Source: Seriola aureovittata
Lineage: Eukaryota; Chordata; Actinopteri; Carangiformes; Carangidae
Direction: 5' to 3'
DNA length: 64,000 nucleotides
NCBI RefSeq assembly: GCF_021018895.1
Contig: NC_079380.1
Span: 8,109,736 to 8,173,735, forward strand
Positions 38,761 through 52,660 of this stretch are shown here, one piece after another. The first letter of the stretch is position 1; every line of letters begins with the position of its first letter. The translations under genes were made by a program, and so were the position numbers. Under the pieces are notes generated by a model. The model worked only from the letters and a program-made list of their open reading frames with translations, made no database searches and was not told the origin of the DNA.

Positions 38761-41216
38761 TTTGCAAATTATATATCAGCATGACTGCAAATAAATGCTA
38801 ATTTTGCTATGTTGTGTTAATGGTAATGTGCAACTGTTTCCTGACTATATCAACTCATATCAACAGTTTGTTTGCGCTGCTTCGGGGGACAAAAAAATCA
38901 GTTTTAAAACCTATTAAATCCTATGAAAACTTGTGTTTAATGCCTTATCGCTTTTCTTTTTTAGCAAAGTCGCTGTGTTCCCAGATCCTTGCAGCAGTTA
39001 AGTCACGGTAGGTGAGTAAAATGTTATTATAATTGATAGAAACAGCAGCCAAACGGGTCGAAATAAGATCCAAGTTAATCACTTATGCTTTAAGGGGACA
39101 GCTGTATATTTTCAAAAACATTCAAAACCCAAATGACATGGGTTGTCAAGACTGAGAAGTGAAGGAACGGAGAACTGGGTGCAGCGAGGGACGCACAAAC
39201 ACATCCAAACATGTAATCTCTTTTTCTTTTTGCCCTATTTCCAATAAATTACTCTTTGTGCCCTCCAGCAAACAGAGCATGGAAATCTGGCCTCTGAGCA
39301 TCATGGGGCCCCGCTCTGGCTGCACGACGCTGCAGCTGTGGGTGGAGCTATCATTAGCATTAGCTCTGGAGCTCTTGCCCTGACCCTCCCTGACATCTCT
39401 GTGCAGTGTCCAACTCTGTTATCCTGCCAAAAAAAAAAAAAAAAAAAAAAAAAAATCTAGCATTGACTCTTCAAGGGCATGTCTCGCCTCCCCTCGGCTC
39501 CAGCTCCTCTGTGTGCGGAGCCAGAGGAAGAGGGGGAGGAGGAGGAGGAGGAGGAGGAAGTGGAGGGTAAGTTTCTTCATCCTACACCTGCACAGTGAAT
39601 CAACCTGTCAGGAGCTGGATGTAACATAACACAGATTAATGTCACTTGCTAGAAACACCTTTTAGTCTAGAGACTGTTGTATAGTGTTTTGTTTTTTCAC
39701 CATTTCACAGTTGTTACTCTAAACCACGTGGGCTTCAAACTAAGATGCCGGTAAAAAGAATAGTTGTATATCACCATATGTGCTGTAGGCACAGGAGATC
39801 TGTCAGGCTTTAGATTATCAGAGCTGCGTCGCCCGCAGGGTGATAAGAGCAATATTTGGTCTCGAGAGAGTTTAGTTCAGAGTTTAAAGGGCGTGTTCTG
39901 TGTTCACCTTTCCAAAACAAAAAAAACACAAGAAAAAAAGTATAAGGAACAATGTGTTTATCTGCTCTAATGTGAGCTGCAAATTTTAGCATTAGCTGCT
40001 TTATTTCCAAAGGTAAGTGGCATGTCACTTATTATCATGTGGAGTTATGGGTAACAGGTGGGTTTTATTTGGCTTCATTTGGTCCTTACATACTTTTTTC
40101 TTCAAAAAGTGTATTTGAGAATACAGATATTACAAGTATAAATCGAACCACTTGTCCTGTTTTCCTATAATAAGCTTTTCCAAGGGATTAATTAGAACAA
40201 CATTACATATATATAACGATGCTGCTCCTATCAGCTGGCTACAACGCCATGTAGCTTTAGCCTCACTCTTTTAGTATCATGTCATGTATGTAGCCATCAC
40301 ACACATATTTAAGATGCTTTTATAGGCAAAATCAATCAGCTGAAAACACCAGAGGGTCAGATATAGAGATTAGCATCAACATCTCAGACGACAAAAAACA
40401 CAATCATTGAGGCCAGAATTGATGAACTGCTTTTGCTTAGACCAACTGTCTCAAAATGAAATCTGCCACTGTTCTCGCTGTAAACTGCAGTAACACTTTA
40501 AATTTCAGTGTTAGTATTAATAAGTAATAATTAAATAAAAATAAATAAGTAATCAGTGTTTAAAAACCCAGAATGTGTTTTATTGATACCAATATGTACT
40601 AAATAATTAGACTGTAATTTTCAGGCAGTAATCTAAACTTCATTATGTGCTGTGTGAGACCGGAAAGCTTGAGAACCCTTAGAGCTGATTAGAGGAATTT
40701 CTAAGTGACTATGTTTCAGTCTGACTGTATCAGTTCTCCAGGGGAGGTCAGTCACTTCAAAACAAAATAAACAGTTTAATCTCATGAATGGGTATTAGTG
40801 GGAAAATATTTTATGAACAAGTGCGAGTCTATGCAGGGGCCTGGGAGTGCCTAATCTTAAATATTAGAGTTTGATTTAAAAGGTTGACAACTCAGCCTCT
40901 CCCCACATTAGAAATAAGGGCCGAACTTGTCCTCACCCTCCCAATCTGTGATACCACGGATGATGTATTGTTCCACAGACGTTTACGGCCCTCTGTCTGC
41001 CCGCTGCCGGGCAGGTCCAACTCGCAGCAGAAAAGACGTGACAAGACAGCATGTTGAAAAAGGTTATGAGGGAAGACAGAGAGACAAAATGGGAAGGATA
41101 CGCCTAAGAGGAGACGAGGAGAGAGACGGACAGAAAAACGTATTCATTCCTAAAACATATTAAAAATCTGGGGCCAGGTGCTGATTTATGAGAAAGCCAG
41201 TATCACTAAGCCTCCT

Positions 41217-41324
<108 letters not shown>

Positions 41325-43054
41325 TTTCTCTTTAATGTAATACAGGCTTGTAAAATGACTGCTGCTTATGAATTCTGAATAAAGATGGCTATACATAAAA
41401 AAAAGGCCCTATTCATTTAGACTGCTACGTTGACATATTTTCCCCTCAAATTCATGGAGAGCGGCTTGTGTCAGAGAGCTCAGATAATGGCAAATCAGGA
41501 TCTCAGCACTTTTCTAATAGAAACTTTTTTTTCTCCCCTCTCCCCCCTTATTTGATGAATCCGCTGGCCTCTAAACTTGTCCAGAGCTCGGGGAACAAGT
41601 TTAGCGAAGCACATGCTGTGCATACTATCATGCAGAACTCTATTTATACACTGAATCCATTGATTTTATTTATTTAGTCTTATTCTTGGAAGACCTCTCT
41701 TTGTACTGCGCTCCCCTTCAATCACACATACATAAAACACGCCACCGTCCTGAGGAACCGACCCCCTCTTTGTCTCACAAATAGATTTGCTTTGTATATC
41801 TGCTTCAACACCATATACGAGCGCTTCTTTACACACACATATACACAGTCGCAGGAGCATGTTAGGCCCTGGAAGCAATGCTTTTAGGGCAGTGGTGTAG
41901 AAAGGTGTTGGATGTTGTTTAAACCTGCAGTAGACTGAAGCTGGCGGTGTTATTGCAAACCTGTGTTTCTTTCTCAGGAATACTTCGTCCTAGAAAGATG
42001 CTCAGACGGCCTGTGCTTTACAAGCTGCCTTCTGCGAGGCTTTTTAGCTCAAAGAGAGAGAGAAAATGTGTTTACTGGTGTATAAAGAGCTGTAGCTGTA
42101 CAGCAGAAGCCCAAAGTACCACGCAGTGTGCTCTGAGGTCTGATAAACTGTCGGTTTGAGCTGCTTTCTATTAAAAAGCAAGGCAGATATTCTCTTTCTG
42201 TACGCGCAGTAAACTTGGTCTCGTGTCTGTGTAACTGGCAAGAGCATGATGTGTGTGTTTTCTGGGCTTTATTAATCCACTTACAAGCACACACTCATGT
42301 AGACACTGGGGTTCTGATACAGGCATTCAAGAGCCAGCGCTGATATTTTTGGATTGCGGCTCCCAGTGGTCGATTACAGCGTGTTATCACCATTTTACAA
42401 CAGCAGGCAGAGGCTGTGGTTTTAGCAGAGCACACAGGGTTTATATATCTGACAACTCAGCTTTTGGTTTTTATGGGTGTGTGAACGCTGAGGCCAATAT
42501 ATAATATTCTGTGTCGATATTCAAGAGTTTTCAAGCCTAAAACTGTTTTCTTTCAGGTCCCTTCGTCTTTGTCAAGGTCTTTGAGGTTATCTCTAAGATA
42601 GAAGTACAAAAACACACACACGAGCACACATTCGTACTGCTATACTTGTGAGGACACTTACTGCCGTAATGACTTCCCCACCCGTGACCTTAAAGGCGAG
42701 AATGTGCTTCAAAACACTAGTTAGTTTGATGCACACCCTGTACGCTCGAAAACACGTGTGACACGTGTTGTCCAACCACTTTGGAGGGCAAAATTGTTAT
42801 GACCGCACTCGGGGTTAAAAGATGGCCGTCACAGAGACGTGAGACAAACTGGATAATTCAAATAATCAAATTCAATATGTGGAGACACTTTCATTCTCTC
42901 CTGGAACTGTTCATAGTGTTTGTACTTGCAAAAAGTGACAGAAGTAATTGTGAAAATTAAAAAAAAAAAAAGAGAGCTAGAGAGAGAGAAGTTCAAACCC
43001 TGCCTACTTTAACATCTGTACACAGCCATGTCGGATTGTCAGTTCAGGAAAGTT

Positions 43055-43057
<3 letters not shown>

Positions 43058-43120
<63 letters not shown>

Positions 43121-43137
43121 GTGTGTGTTTGTGTGTC
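43058..43137. repeat. (GT)n microsatellite
   Basis: About 38 GT units with single GC and TT interruptions. Confidence 0.93.
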
Positions 43138-44800
43138 TACAGCTAATTCCATCCTTAATCCTAAAACCATATTTTAACTTCCAAATGTGTTCTCACTCTT
43201 AAAATCTGGAAGTTCAAAAAGCTTGATCCTCACACAGACGGAAGCAGTGCTCGCTAAATTCTCCTTCTCAAAAATGAGCTTGTTGTTTATCGGTGTTGTT
43301 CCTGATGTGTAACGAGCTTCAGTCTTGACCCTAAATAAAACTGTTAGGATGGTTAACAGGATAAGAATGAAATACATAATTACACACACTGAAGTTTTGA
43401 GGGTCAAAGTTCATTCCTGACTTTGGAGACAGAAGTTTCACATAACTCTCCTAACTCAATGTCAAGTTACTGGCTTTTTGCTGAACTATCAACCACGTCT
43501 CATGGTCTTCATCAGGTAGTTTGTCACGGAGTTGGCTGACATGTGATCACGTGATCTAACTGTAGAACTAAAAGCAAACAGCGGAAAGCTCTGAAAACAG
43601 TGAGTAAGTGGACACTGAGTTAATTATTATTATTATAAATCATTTTTTCTGACTCTGAGATTTGCTCTGTTTTATGAAATACTGGATTAGCTCATCTCTC
43701 TCGGGCCTCTGAGAAACCCTGAAATGAAAAAAAAAAGAGGTTGGGAACCACTTCTCTGTTCCACAGCTCCATGAGGCAAATAGTTGCTTTACTTTCAAGT
43801 CCATTTTTTTTGCATTGCAGATACGATGATGTGACAGACAGACAAGTGTTAGTACTGAAAACTGTTAAACAAAAAGGTGTTACAGGATAAAGTGTGTGTT
43901 AGAGACACGCAGTGAAACATGGTGATTTGTTCCCCCTAGGGTTCGTATTTTATTCATCAGGACTTGATGCATCCAAGTATAGGATCATTCGGTTTTGGCA
44001 CCTTTAAAGATTTCATTTTCAAATTGAACAACACATTAAAAATCAAAAGAAACAAAGAAATGACTAAGGCTGTGTGAGTTTTAAAAATAAAATACATACA
44101 TACATATATTTATATATTTATAAAGAAATCAACCAAACCATTTAAAAAAGCAGTTTTGTTCAATGTAGATTGTTTGGTTTGTCTCACAAAAGCAATAAGA
44201 TAAAATGAACTAAATAAATAAAAAAGAAAACATAAGAAAAATACACATGAAACATTAATACTTTAAACTTTAGCGTCTTTGCTTTTTTTCCCCTTATAAT
44301 TATTAACCTTTAAAACTTAAGTTTCTCAAGAGCAGATTTGCTGTAATTTTATAGCATGCATTTAATTTCTGAAATTGTGAGTCACTTAGCTTCTCTTGTA
44401 CTATTTCATATTTAACTTGTTTTTATTTTTGTGTTTGGCGTCCTCTTCTTTTCCTTCCCCTCTGCTCCTTCCTTTTTTATTTTGTAGAAGTCGTGTTTGG
44501 AGTCTTTGCTTTGTGAACTTTGACCCCTTTTGTTGGCTCTTTCTGTTAAGGGGTTCAATTCTCCCGTTACGACCCCCCCAAAAAAGAAAGCGAACAGGGA
44601 CTGAGAAAAAGACGAGAAGGTTCTGTTAAAAGAATAGATATTATTCTACTGCTGACTGTCTGTATCTGCCTCTGGCGGCACCAGTCGCTGTGCACTGCTG
44701 CTACCTAAAGGACCTTTGCTTGTTCTCGACCTTCAAATGAACAGATACTAAAAGAGTCTTTTCCTCATGTTACCAACAGCACTTGGTTTAGTTAACTTGT

Positions 44801-45425
44801 TTTTTTTTTTTCTTTTTTGCTTCGGTAAAGTCTGTAACTCTTGATTATTAACGTAATAATTTATTTATAAAAGTAATACATATATATATAGTACCTTTGT
44901 TAGAGATTACAGATTGGGCTAATTCTTACTGAATCCCAAGCTGTAACAATTCACAGTTTTAATGCAAAAAATGAACAAATGAGTCATTAAATAAAAGAGG
45001 TGTATGTCCGAGCGGTGGGCCGGCTGCGGGGGAGCCTGACCTGTTGCTCCAACCAAACTGTGGGGCAAAACTGTCAAACCAAAGGGCAATGAAATCATGA
45101 AATCAATTCTTTATCTCATAAATGCCCACTCCCTCCCACCCTCCCTGTCAGTGCCCCGAACCTCACAAACCTCGTAATGACAGACCTCACTCTCTCGGTA
45201 CAACCTGACCCATTCTCACTCTTCTGCCATTCAATCCAGGAACACAGCAGACTTGTTGAAACTCTCTCAACAATGGTAATGGAAAAGTCATGCAGCTGAA
45301 CAAAAAGAACAAATGTCTATAAACATGGAAATCCATCTTCACCAGGGGCGTACCGCACCCACAGGGGTTCCCGTGTCTCCTGGTCTCCGCTCTCCACCGG
45401 ACCAGCCTGGCCTGTGTCGACTCCC
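44801..45425 (-). other. Probable cacng2 3' UTR
   Basis: Sequence immediately after the cacng2 stop codon, without coding features. TTTATT at 44860-44865 is an AATAAA on the minus strand and a possible poly(A) signal, but stargazin 3' UTRs are often longer, so the end is open. Confidence 0.4.
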
Positions 45426-47749
45426 TCATACCGGCGTGGTGCGGCGGTTCGCTGTGTTGGTGTGGCTCGAGTCTTTCAGGTCCTTCTGGATGCAGTTGTG
45501 GACTTGCAGGAAGTTGTGGTCCCTCTCAGAGTTGTAGGTGGCGGTGGGCGTGCCGGAGGACTTGAGGGTGTCCCGGGGCAGCGTGTACATGGAGATCTCT
45601 GTGGATGGCAGCGCGCTGAAGCCCTTGAGGCCCACCGGCGAGGCGTCACGGGAGTGTGATGGGTCTGTGGAGCGGGAGGAGGAGCGCGAGCGGCGTCTGT
45701 AGCGGTAGCGGTAGCTGGGGATCCGCGTTATGGCCGAGCCTTGGAGGTAGTCGGCTGCGCGCGCCCCTATTCGGAGCTGTCGATGACGGTCGATGAACAT
45801 GTGCACGGCCAAGACGCCCACCATCTCAGCCATGATGAAGGAGAGGGCACCGAAGTAGAAGGACCAGCCGTACGAGTAGCTGTTCTTCTTCGAGTCGCTT
45901 TTTGAAGGGTCCCCTGCGTTGGCTGATATGTACACGATGATCCCGATGATGTTGCTCAGGCCTAAGAGGTTGTGAGATGCAGGATGGGCGCCATACAACA
46001 GGAGAGGGGTGGGTTATGGGTAATGAGTTCATGAAGAAACGGGCAAAGAGAGGAAAACGACAAAAATTGCATCATTCAGGATGAGCTCATAGAGTTATTC
46101 TTGGTGCATGGTTAACTTAATACGCAGTATCATGCCAAATATGTTTAGAGTGCTGATTCATGCACTGTACACAGTGTACTAATCCTGTCCAGGCCGGAGT
46201 GACTGATATTAGACTCCTAATCTTTGCCCTTGCAGCAAGAAACAGGGCGGCCCCAGGTCTTGATGCAGATCATTTGGGACAGAGTACAAGATAATCCACA
46301 TTGGAGCTGTGTTCTGCATTAGAGCCCATCATATATCCACATACCTATACTTTGACTTGTTAGTTTAGTCACACACAGAGAAATGTTTGACATGGTATAT
46401 CTGGGAAGATGGATCGTAGGGAAAGTGTGTCAGGGACACCATATTTTTAGAGATGAGTCCCAATGGGTGGCTTTTAGCCTAGCAACAGGACTGAGAGAAA
46501 AGAAAGGAAGACAAAAGAAGAAGGGACTTGTATCTGCAGTACAACCAACAGCCGGAGACAAAACGGTGTGTACACAGCCTTTTGATTTCATGCTGTGGTG
46601 CAATGTTAATTACAACAGAAGTGTGTAATGACAGCTATTTATAGAAATAGTTTTACATTTTGGGACATAAGTTTTGTGCAGGGGAATAAGTTGATAAGAT
46701 CGATACCACTCCCATATCTGTAGAGTAAATATGATTAGCCTGATTAGCCTAGCTTAGCACAAAACCTGGAAGCTAGCCTCAGCCACCACCTCTATATTTA
46801 CGTTTTTGAATGTATAAAATAAACAATATAAAGTATGTAAATTAGTTTGGTTCAGAGGTGCTGATAGGTAGGCAGGTTTTTTTTTAACTTTTACAGATGT
46901 TTTCCTCAGTTGCCAGATGTTGTGCTAAGCTAAGCTAAGCTAAGCAACTGCTGGCTGTAAATACATGAGATCATTGAATGATCAAATTTTGCAGAAATGT
47001 CAAACTATTCCTTTAAAGGAAAAAGCCACCATACAACTACATTTTTAAAAGTCTGGATTATAAAGTTGCTAAATTCACTGTTAATAAAGTCATTAGATAA
47101 TTAAACTTTCAAACCATGTCCAGTCTTACTCTGGGAAATTTTGTTGATACTAGGACTCCAGAGATGTCCCTAAACAGAGCTTAACACTGCTAAAGTCAGT
47201 GTTCAAATCTACAAGCAGAAACACAAAAAGGCATCCATGAACTTGTCTCTGGGTAAAAGGAATAAACAGTAAAATTACCTAAAAACCAAACTATGTATTG
47301 GATTATTCCTGCCAGAAACTGGTCAAACATGAGGGTAAGGCTGCAGAAGAGCTTGAAAACATGAAACCTAAGATTCATCTAAAAGTACTGCTGAAATTTT
47401 TTATTTTGGCAGTGACTTTTTTAAGCTACTCTTCATGAACCACTGAAAGGCTTTTATTGTGAAACAGCTGCAGGAGGTACTCATGGAGTGTAGTGGCAGT
47501 AGTTCCAATAAAAACTGCTCTAATTCAAGTACACAACTACAAAATGAAGTTTGTGCCCATTGAATGGACGCCTGCCCCTTTGTATTATTTTGACGGGGTC
47601 TGACTCACCTGCAGACACAAAGAAGATCCCTGCGCTGAGGATGATGTTGTGGCGTGACTTGTAGAACTCACTGGCAGCTATACACAGGCCTCCCATGAAG
47701 AGCAGGATGACGCTGAGGATGGGGAAGATGCTGGAGGCTCGCACCGCAC
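45426..47749 (-). CDS. cacng2: Stargazin / TARP gamma-2, C-terminal two exons (partial in window)
   Basis: Two coding exons, minus strand: 47609-47749 (141 nt) and 45426-45961 (536 nt with TGA). They encode the last ~224 residues. Exon 47609-47749 carries TM2 ([20 protein letters not shown]) and the start of TM3. The last exon finishes TM3 ([13 protein letters not shown]), then TM4 ([20 protein letters not shown]). It continues with the cytoplasmic tail: the Arg/Ser-rich [18 protein letters not shown] region, known in the family as the CaMKII/PKC phosphorylation and lipid-binding switch, and the final TTPV that binds PSD-95 PDZ domains. Stargazin is the auxiliary subunit that traffics and gates AMPA receptors at synapses. 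The tail matches CACNG2 better than CACNG3/4/8 ([23 protein letters not shown]). Exons 1-2 (about 99 residues by comparison with human) were not found up to the right edge. Whether this is cacng2a or cacng2b is unresolved. Confidence 0.95.
46642..47014. mobile_element. MITE-like element with ~20-bp terminal inverted repeats
   Basis: The left end AATAGTTTTACATTT (from about 46648) is matched by the inverted right end AAATGTCAAACTATTC (46996-47010). Inside are the typical teleost words CTAGCTTAGCACAAA...CTGGAAGC and a GCTAAGC run repeated in tandem (near 46921-46945). There is no coding capacity. This is a familiar non-autonomous DNA element of percomorph genomes; its superfamily was not determined. 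It sits inside the cacng2 intron between exons 3 and 4. Confidence 0.65.
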
Positions 47750-50700
47750 CTGGAAATCAGCGGAAGACAGCAGTGAAGAGAAAAAGGGGTTTGGGAGGGG
47801 GGGTTGGGGATTGGGGTGTGATTTGGTGTTCACACAGAGAGGAGGACAGCCAAGGGGGCAACAAAGAAAGAGGGGGAAATGGCAGGGATGAAAGGAGAGA
47901 TGGGTAGAAATCAGAGGGAGCGAGAAACAAAGAGAGAAAAGCACATTAGAATCCATTTCAGCATCTGCTCCTTGTGTGTGAGCACATCCTAATCAACACC
48001 CCATCAGGCCTGTGAAAGACTCCATCAACACTGTCTAGTGAGTGTGTATCCCCACAGTGAGCCTGTTATCCAACCTTATGTAATCACACCGCTTGACTCT
48101 CCCTCTGCCCCCCCCCCCCCCCCCCCTCTCTCAGCACACTGCTCCGCAGACCACAGAGCAAACTGGCTGCTTTATGTAGCATCATGTGAATGGCAGTCAA
48201 CAAAAGTGCTACGGGGCTCTGGCATGTATATGAGCCAGGCCGCAGTGCAGAGGGACGCCCTTGAAACGAAAGCAGCGTCCTTGCAGCTAATTATGAAGAA
48301 GCAAAAACTGTAAACTGGAAAACTGGAATTTTTGAGGTCAAGCCAGGGTCAAAAAAAAGGAGCTGTGCTGCACCCTGAGGTGTCGGGTGAAATTAGACTC
48401 ACAGAGTCTTGGAGAACAGACAGTTGTTGTTTGCAAGGGAAACAATGAGGAAGTGTCCCACCTCCTGCTTCCTGTTTAACATGCACGCTTAAACTTTCAT
48501 CATGCTGGTAAAATTTTCACCACTTCACCTCATCTCCCCACGTGCCTGCCGACTCAGCACTTTTCCCAGCTTCTCCCCAAAGTGCTGACGCCGGGCCGGG
48601 TGGCTCTGTGCTGAACTGGGCCACCTGCACCTCCACAGGGACCCGCCGGGGCTCCTGGCGGCCCATCTGCCTGCCTACCTGCTGCCATTCATCGCGCCCT
48701 TCTCCCTGTCAGGAATTCGCTTATCGTCAGCCCCCCCTCAGCCTCCACCCCCCCAGCACCCTCAGTCTTCAGTGGGTAAGCCACCCTGAGCCCACAGGTG
48801 GGCTGATAGGTTGAAGTGAACAGCTGCAGTGTAGGAGAGCGCTGAGCGGTGGTCATGGTTGTGGCTGGACGCTCATCAATCACTTGGGCTCTCAACAGTA
48901 ACTAAAGGAAAGACCAGGGTGCTGAGGCTCCTTCATATGTGCTGTTACTGCAAAGATCCATTATTTGCCAAATAATGTGCCAAACGTTTTCAGAGTGCCA
49001 GTCCCAGCTCTGATGAAACAAGCTGTTTAAGCTTCATTAACAAAACACTGGCATTATTCAAGACCCACCACACTACTGCTTCCCAATCCTTTTGCTCTCT
49101 GTCACCTTAAAATGAAGTCATGACTACTCGGACCACCTCGTCAGATATTGAACTCATTAATGAGTTTTAGGCTCATTAAACCACCATAAATAGTTTTTTC
49201 TTTCTCAGGTTTTTAGACCCCTGAAGATGTCAAACTATCCAGTCCTTCATTATATGAATATAAAAAGGAAAAATAGGTTAAAGAGAAATCAGAAAAAAAA
49301 GTAAACAAAAATCTATGTTATATATGAAATCGGACACAAACAAGATAAATAAATAAGAATCAATAAATTGATTCCGTCCTAATGACCCCATGGCCGTTTC
49401 CTCCTCTAGCCCCAACACTGATGAAGTGTGTAGAGAAAAGTCATCAAATGTTCCAATGTCAAATGAAATGTGATGTGGCTGTAATCCATTCTGTAAATGA
49501 GCTAGTGTAGATTTTTGTGTATAAAACCTTTAAACTTGACTCAGCCAATCAAAACAGAAGTGATCTGTTTTATGATAATAGGATTGAAAATGACTGAAGC
49601 TGTTGAGCCGGAGTTTAAGAGCGCCGCGCATCACTAGCTAGCACCTTTATGAATGTGCTTTTGACCTGACACTGTAATGTCTCTGCTCCCCGTCCCACCT
49701 GTATCCATCATGTCATCGCTCAACATCATGATGTGCTTATCGCTTTCTTTAACCTTGCCTGAAACAGCCCGGCCACTGGCCTCCAATCTGTGTGATGGAG
49801 AAGACTTAAATGCCGTTATTCACCACCTTCCATTTTTCTTCCATCTGTCTGTCTCTGTCTGCTGCACGCGGTCATCTCGCCGTCTTTGTCACCCGGCAAA
49901 CGTCCCGTCTCATCTTGTCTTTCTCTCTCCTTCCATCTCTCTCTCACTTAATTCTCACTCAGTCAAAGCACAAGACGATTTGAAAGATAAAGTGTCGTCT
50001 CGCCCTCCCCCCTCGTCTTTCTCTGGTTCTACTCCCCCCTCTCTCACATGTCTCCTTGCTTGACCAGGGGGGATTGTGGGGTTTAGGGTTACCGGTGAGG
50101 TGGGTTGATTAAATATTAAGTTGTCCTGAGAGTTGACCCTGCTCCTGTGTCCTGCTCTAAATGCATCATTCTTCCTAAATCCGCCCCCCTGCTCTGCTTC
50201 CACCCCTCTACCCCGTTAACCCTGAAGGTATTGACATGGTCGTTCACAGCACATTACCTGGGAGAGGGCACTGGGGCTCTTTTTCATCCATCAGCTTCAT
50301 TTGGAGAGACAAAAGAAGGATAGAGGGCCAGCCAAATTTATTGATTGTTGACAGTGGGGCTGTTTAATAGTGTGGGATCTCAAGGTGACACTAAAGTTGG
50401 AGAAACCTCAGAGAGGCTCGGCTGCAGACAAGTGTAGAGAGAAAAGGGGAACATGTCCATGCATCTAGATTTTAGCAAACAAACTGTGTGGCTTCAAACA
50501 CAAGGTGACTTTGCCTTTCTGTTTCACCACCCTGATGTGCATCGTTTCATTCACAAATCTGATCTCATTGTGTTCATCACACAAAAAATATCAGTGTGAA
50601 CATCCTAAAGCTGTTACTGTAAGTCTGTAACATGTAAACAGCCTCATGCTCTGCAGCCTCCTTCATGTAAAATACTCGCGGCTGTGATTAACATTGCAGT

Positions 50701-52404
50701 GCTGGAGACCGTCTCATACACACACACACATTTATATATATATATGTATGTATATGTTTTTTTTTTTCTTTTCCCTAGCTTGCGACTTTTTAGAGGTACA
50801 AACATCTGATGATCTTTAAGGATATGATGCATTTCTGCAGATGTACCCAACAGTACAAAAAGAAGTTAAAATAGTTCAACATTAAGCAGTAAAATCCAAC
50901 ACACACATTAATGCACCAATAATATTAATCCAAAAAATAATATTTAGCAGTAAATAATATAAAAATGCTTTACTTCAAGTAAAATTGCTGATAATGCTGC
51001 TTAAGAAACTTTTTGAAACGTCTGCAGAAACACTTGATAGTTTTTTGTAAAAGGTATTAATGTTTTAAAAAAGAGTAAAATATTTGCTCTTTATTACAAC
51101 TATATCAACAGTATTAGTAACAGTAAGACCTCTGTGTGGCAGCTAGTCGTGTCTCAGATTTGAAAGCTTCGGAGAAATCTTGAAAGCAATAACAGGGTTT
51201 GTGATGGATCCAACTCATTTGCATGGCTTCGAAGGATCGGCTGGCCTGCAGTGCTTCTCCAGTTCTATGCATTCTCTGTATTAACATCCATGTTTAGCAG
51301 CGCGCTGAAAAGTGCAGTGACCTTCACAGTGACCTCCCAGCATGCACTGTGCCTTCCCTGGGATCAGGCAGCAGTTTGCTGCGCCAACATGCCCCTGGGT
51401 TTGGCTGACCATGCTGTACCTCGGAAGAAAAGGCTGAAGTCCCTGCAGATTTTTCATGCCAGGATGCACTCTGTTCTCCTGCATAATACTGAGTGTGCCA
51501 GTGGTCACATAGCGTACGTATGAAGCTGTGTCTCCGAGCAGCTTGTTGCCTGCAGTGAGGGCCGATGATGGGGGCTGCTGGAGGAAGACGGGGCAATAAC
51601 TATTTCCCAAGGTGGTGAAGCTGCTTCTTTCTGAGAAGTCACCTATTTAAAGTCCTTCCTCACCACATTCTGGAGGTTTCACATCTTCACGTTCCATCTT
51701 TTAAGGATCGGCTGAGCCCCTGTCAGAGTTTTGGATCCTGCCTGGAGGGATGTTTAAACACGGCCCCCGGGGGCGAGGCAGGCAGAGAGACTGACAGGCT
51801 GACAGATAGACAGGTCTGCTGTGGATGGGTTAGTGCAGAATAAAGGGCAGGTCCATGATACACCATGTTTAGTAGTGCTGCACAGGGCCAGACAAATATA
51901 TTGATTTGTTGATATATTGAGCTCATGTTGACCTTCGATTAAACTTTAGCTCTTGGCTAACAATGTCAGCCACCTCTCACATAGTGATGGTTTCTTACTG
52001 AACAGAGATGTGCACAAAGCTGCAATGAAATTAGATTTTTCTGTTCATTCATTGTTCCAGCAGATATGATAGATAATGCCAATTAAAGACTTCAAACACT
52101 TAATTTAGTCTTGAAGAGAGGGATAATTTGTTTACATTTGGTAGAGGAGTGAATCACAACTGTAGTGTTATCAGCATTATCTCAAACTGAAGAAAAGAAA
52201 ACTGTGATGATATTTGACAAATGCTGATTATCTTAACCAGGGGGACTGCATTTTGGCATCCTAGAACAAAATTACAAAACCTAAATCATTAGCATGAAGT
52301 ATATAAAATTAGACACAGTCCATGTGAATAATGTAAATAAATAAATTATAGTGGGTCACATTTGCACCCATTTTTGGCATACTATAGCTTTTGCCACCAT
52401 GGTG

Positions 52405-52660
52405 GACAAAGCATTTAGATCCTTTAAGTAAAATCAACAACAATGTGCTCAACTGCAAGTAAGAGTCCTACATTCAAAACCTTATCGAAAGTAAAAAGTA
52501 TTAGGGGCAAAATGCACTAAAAGTATCAAAAGTTAAAGTAGTCATTCTGCAGAAAATGGCCCCAGCAACTGATATATTATAATATATGATATTATTAGAT
52601 TATTACTGATGCATCATGAATACATAGTATTTTACAGTTGGTTAATATGAAAAAATAAAT
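52405..52660. repeat. AAAGTATCAAAAGTTAAAGTAGTCATT-family repeat
   Basis: Contains GCAAGTAAGAGTCCTACATT, ACTAAAAGTATCAAAAGTTA, TTCTGCAGAAAATGGCCCCA and ATTACTGATGCATCATGAAT, collinear with the copy at 6715-7000. Confidence 0.6.
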
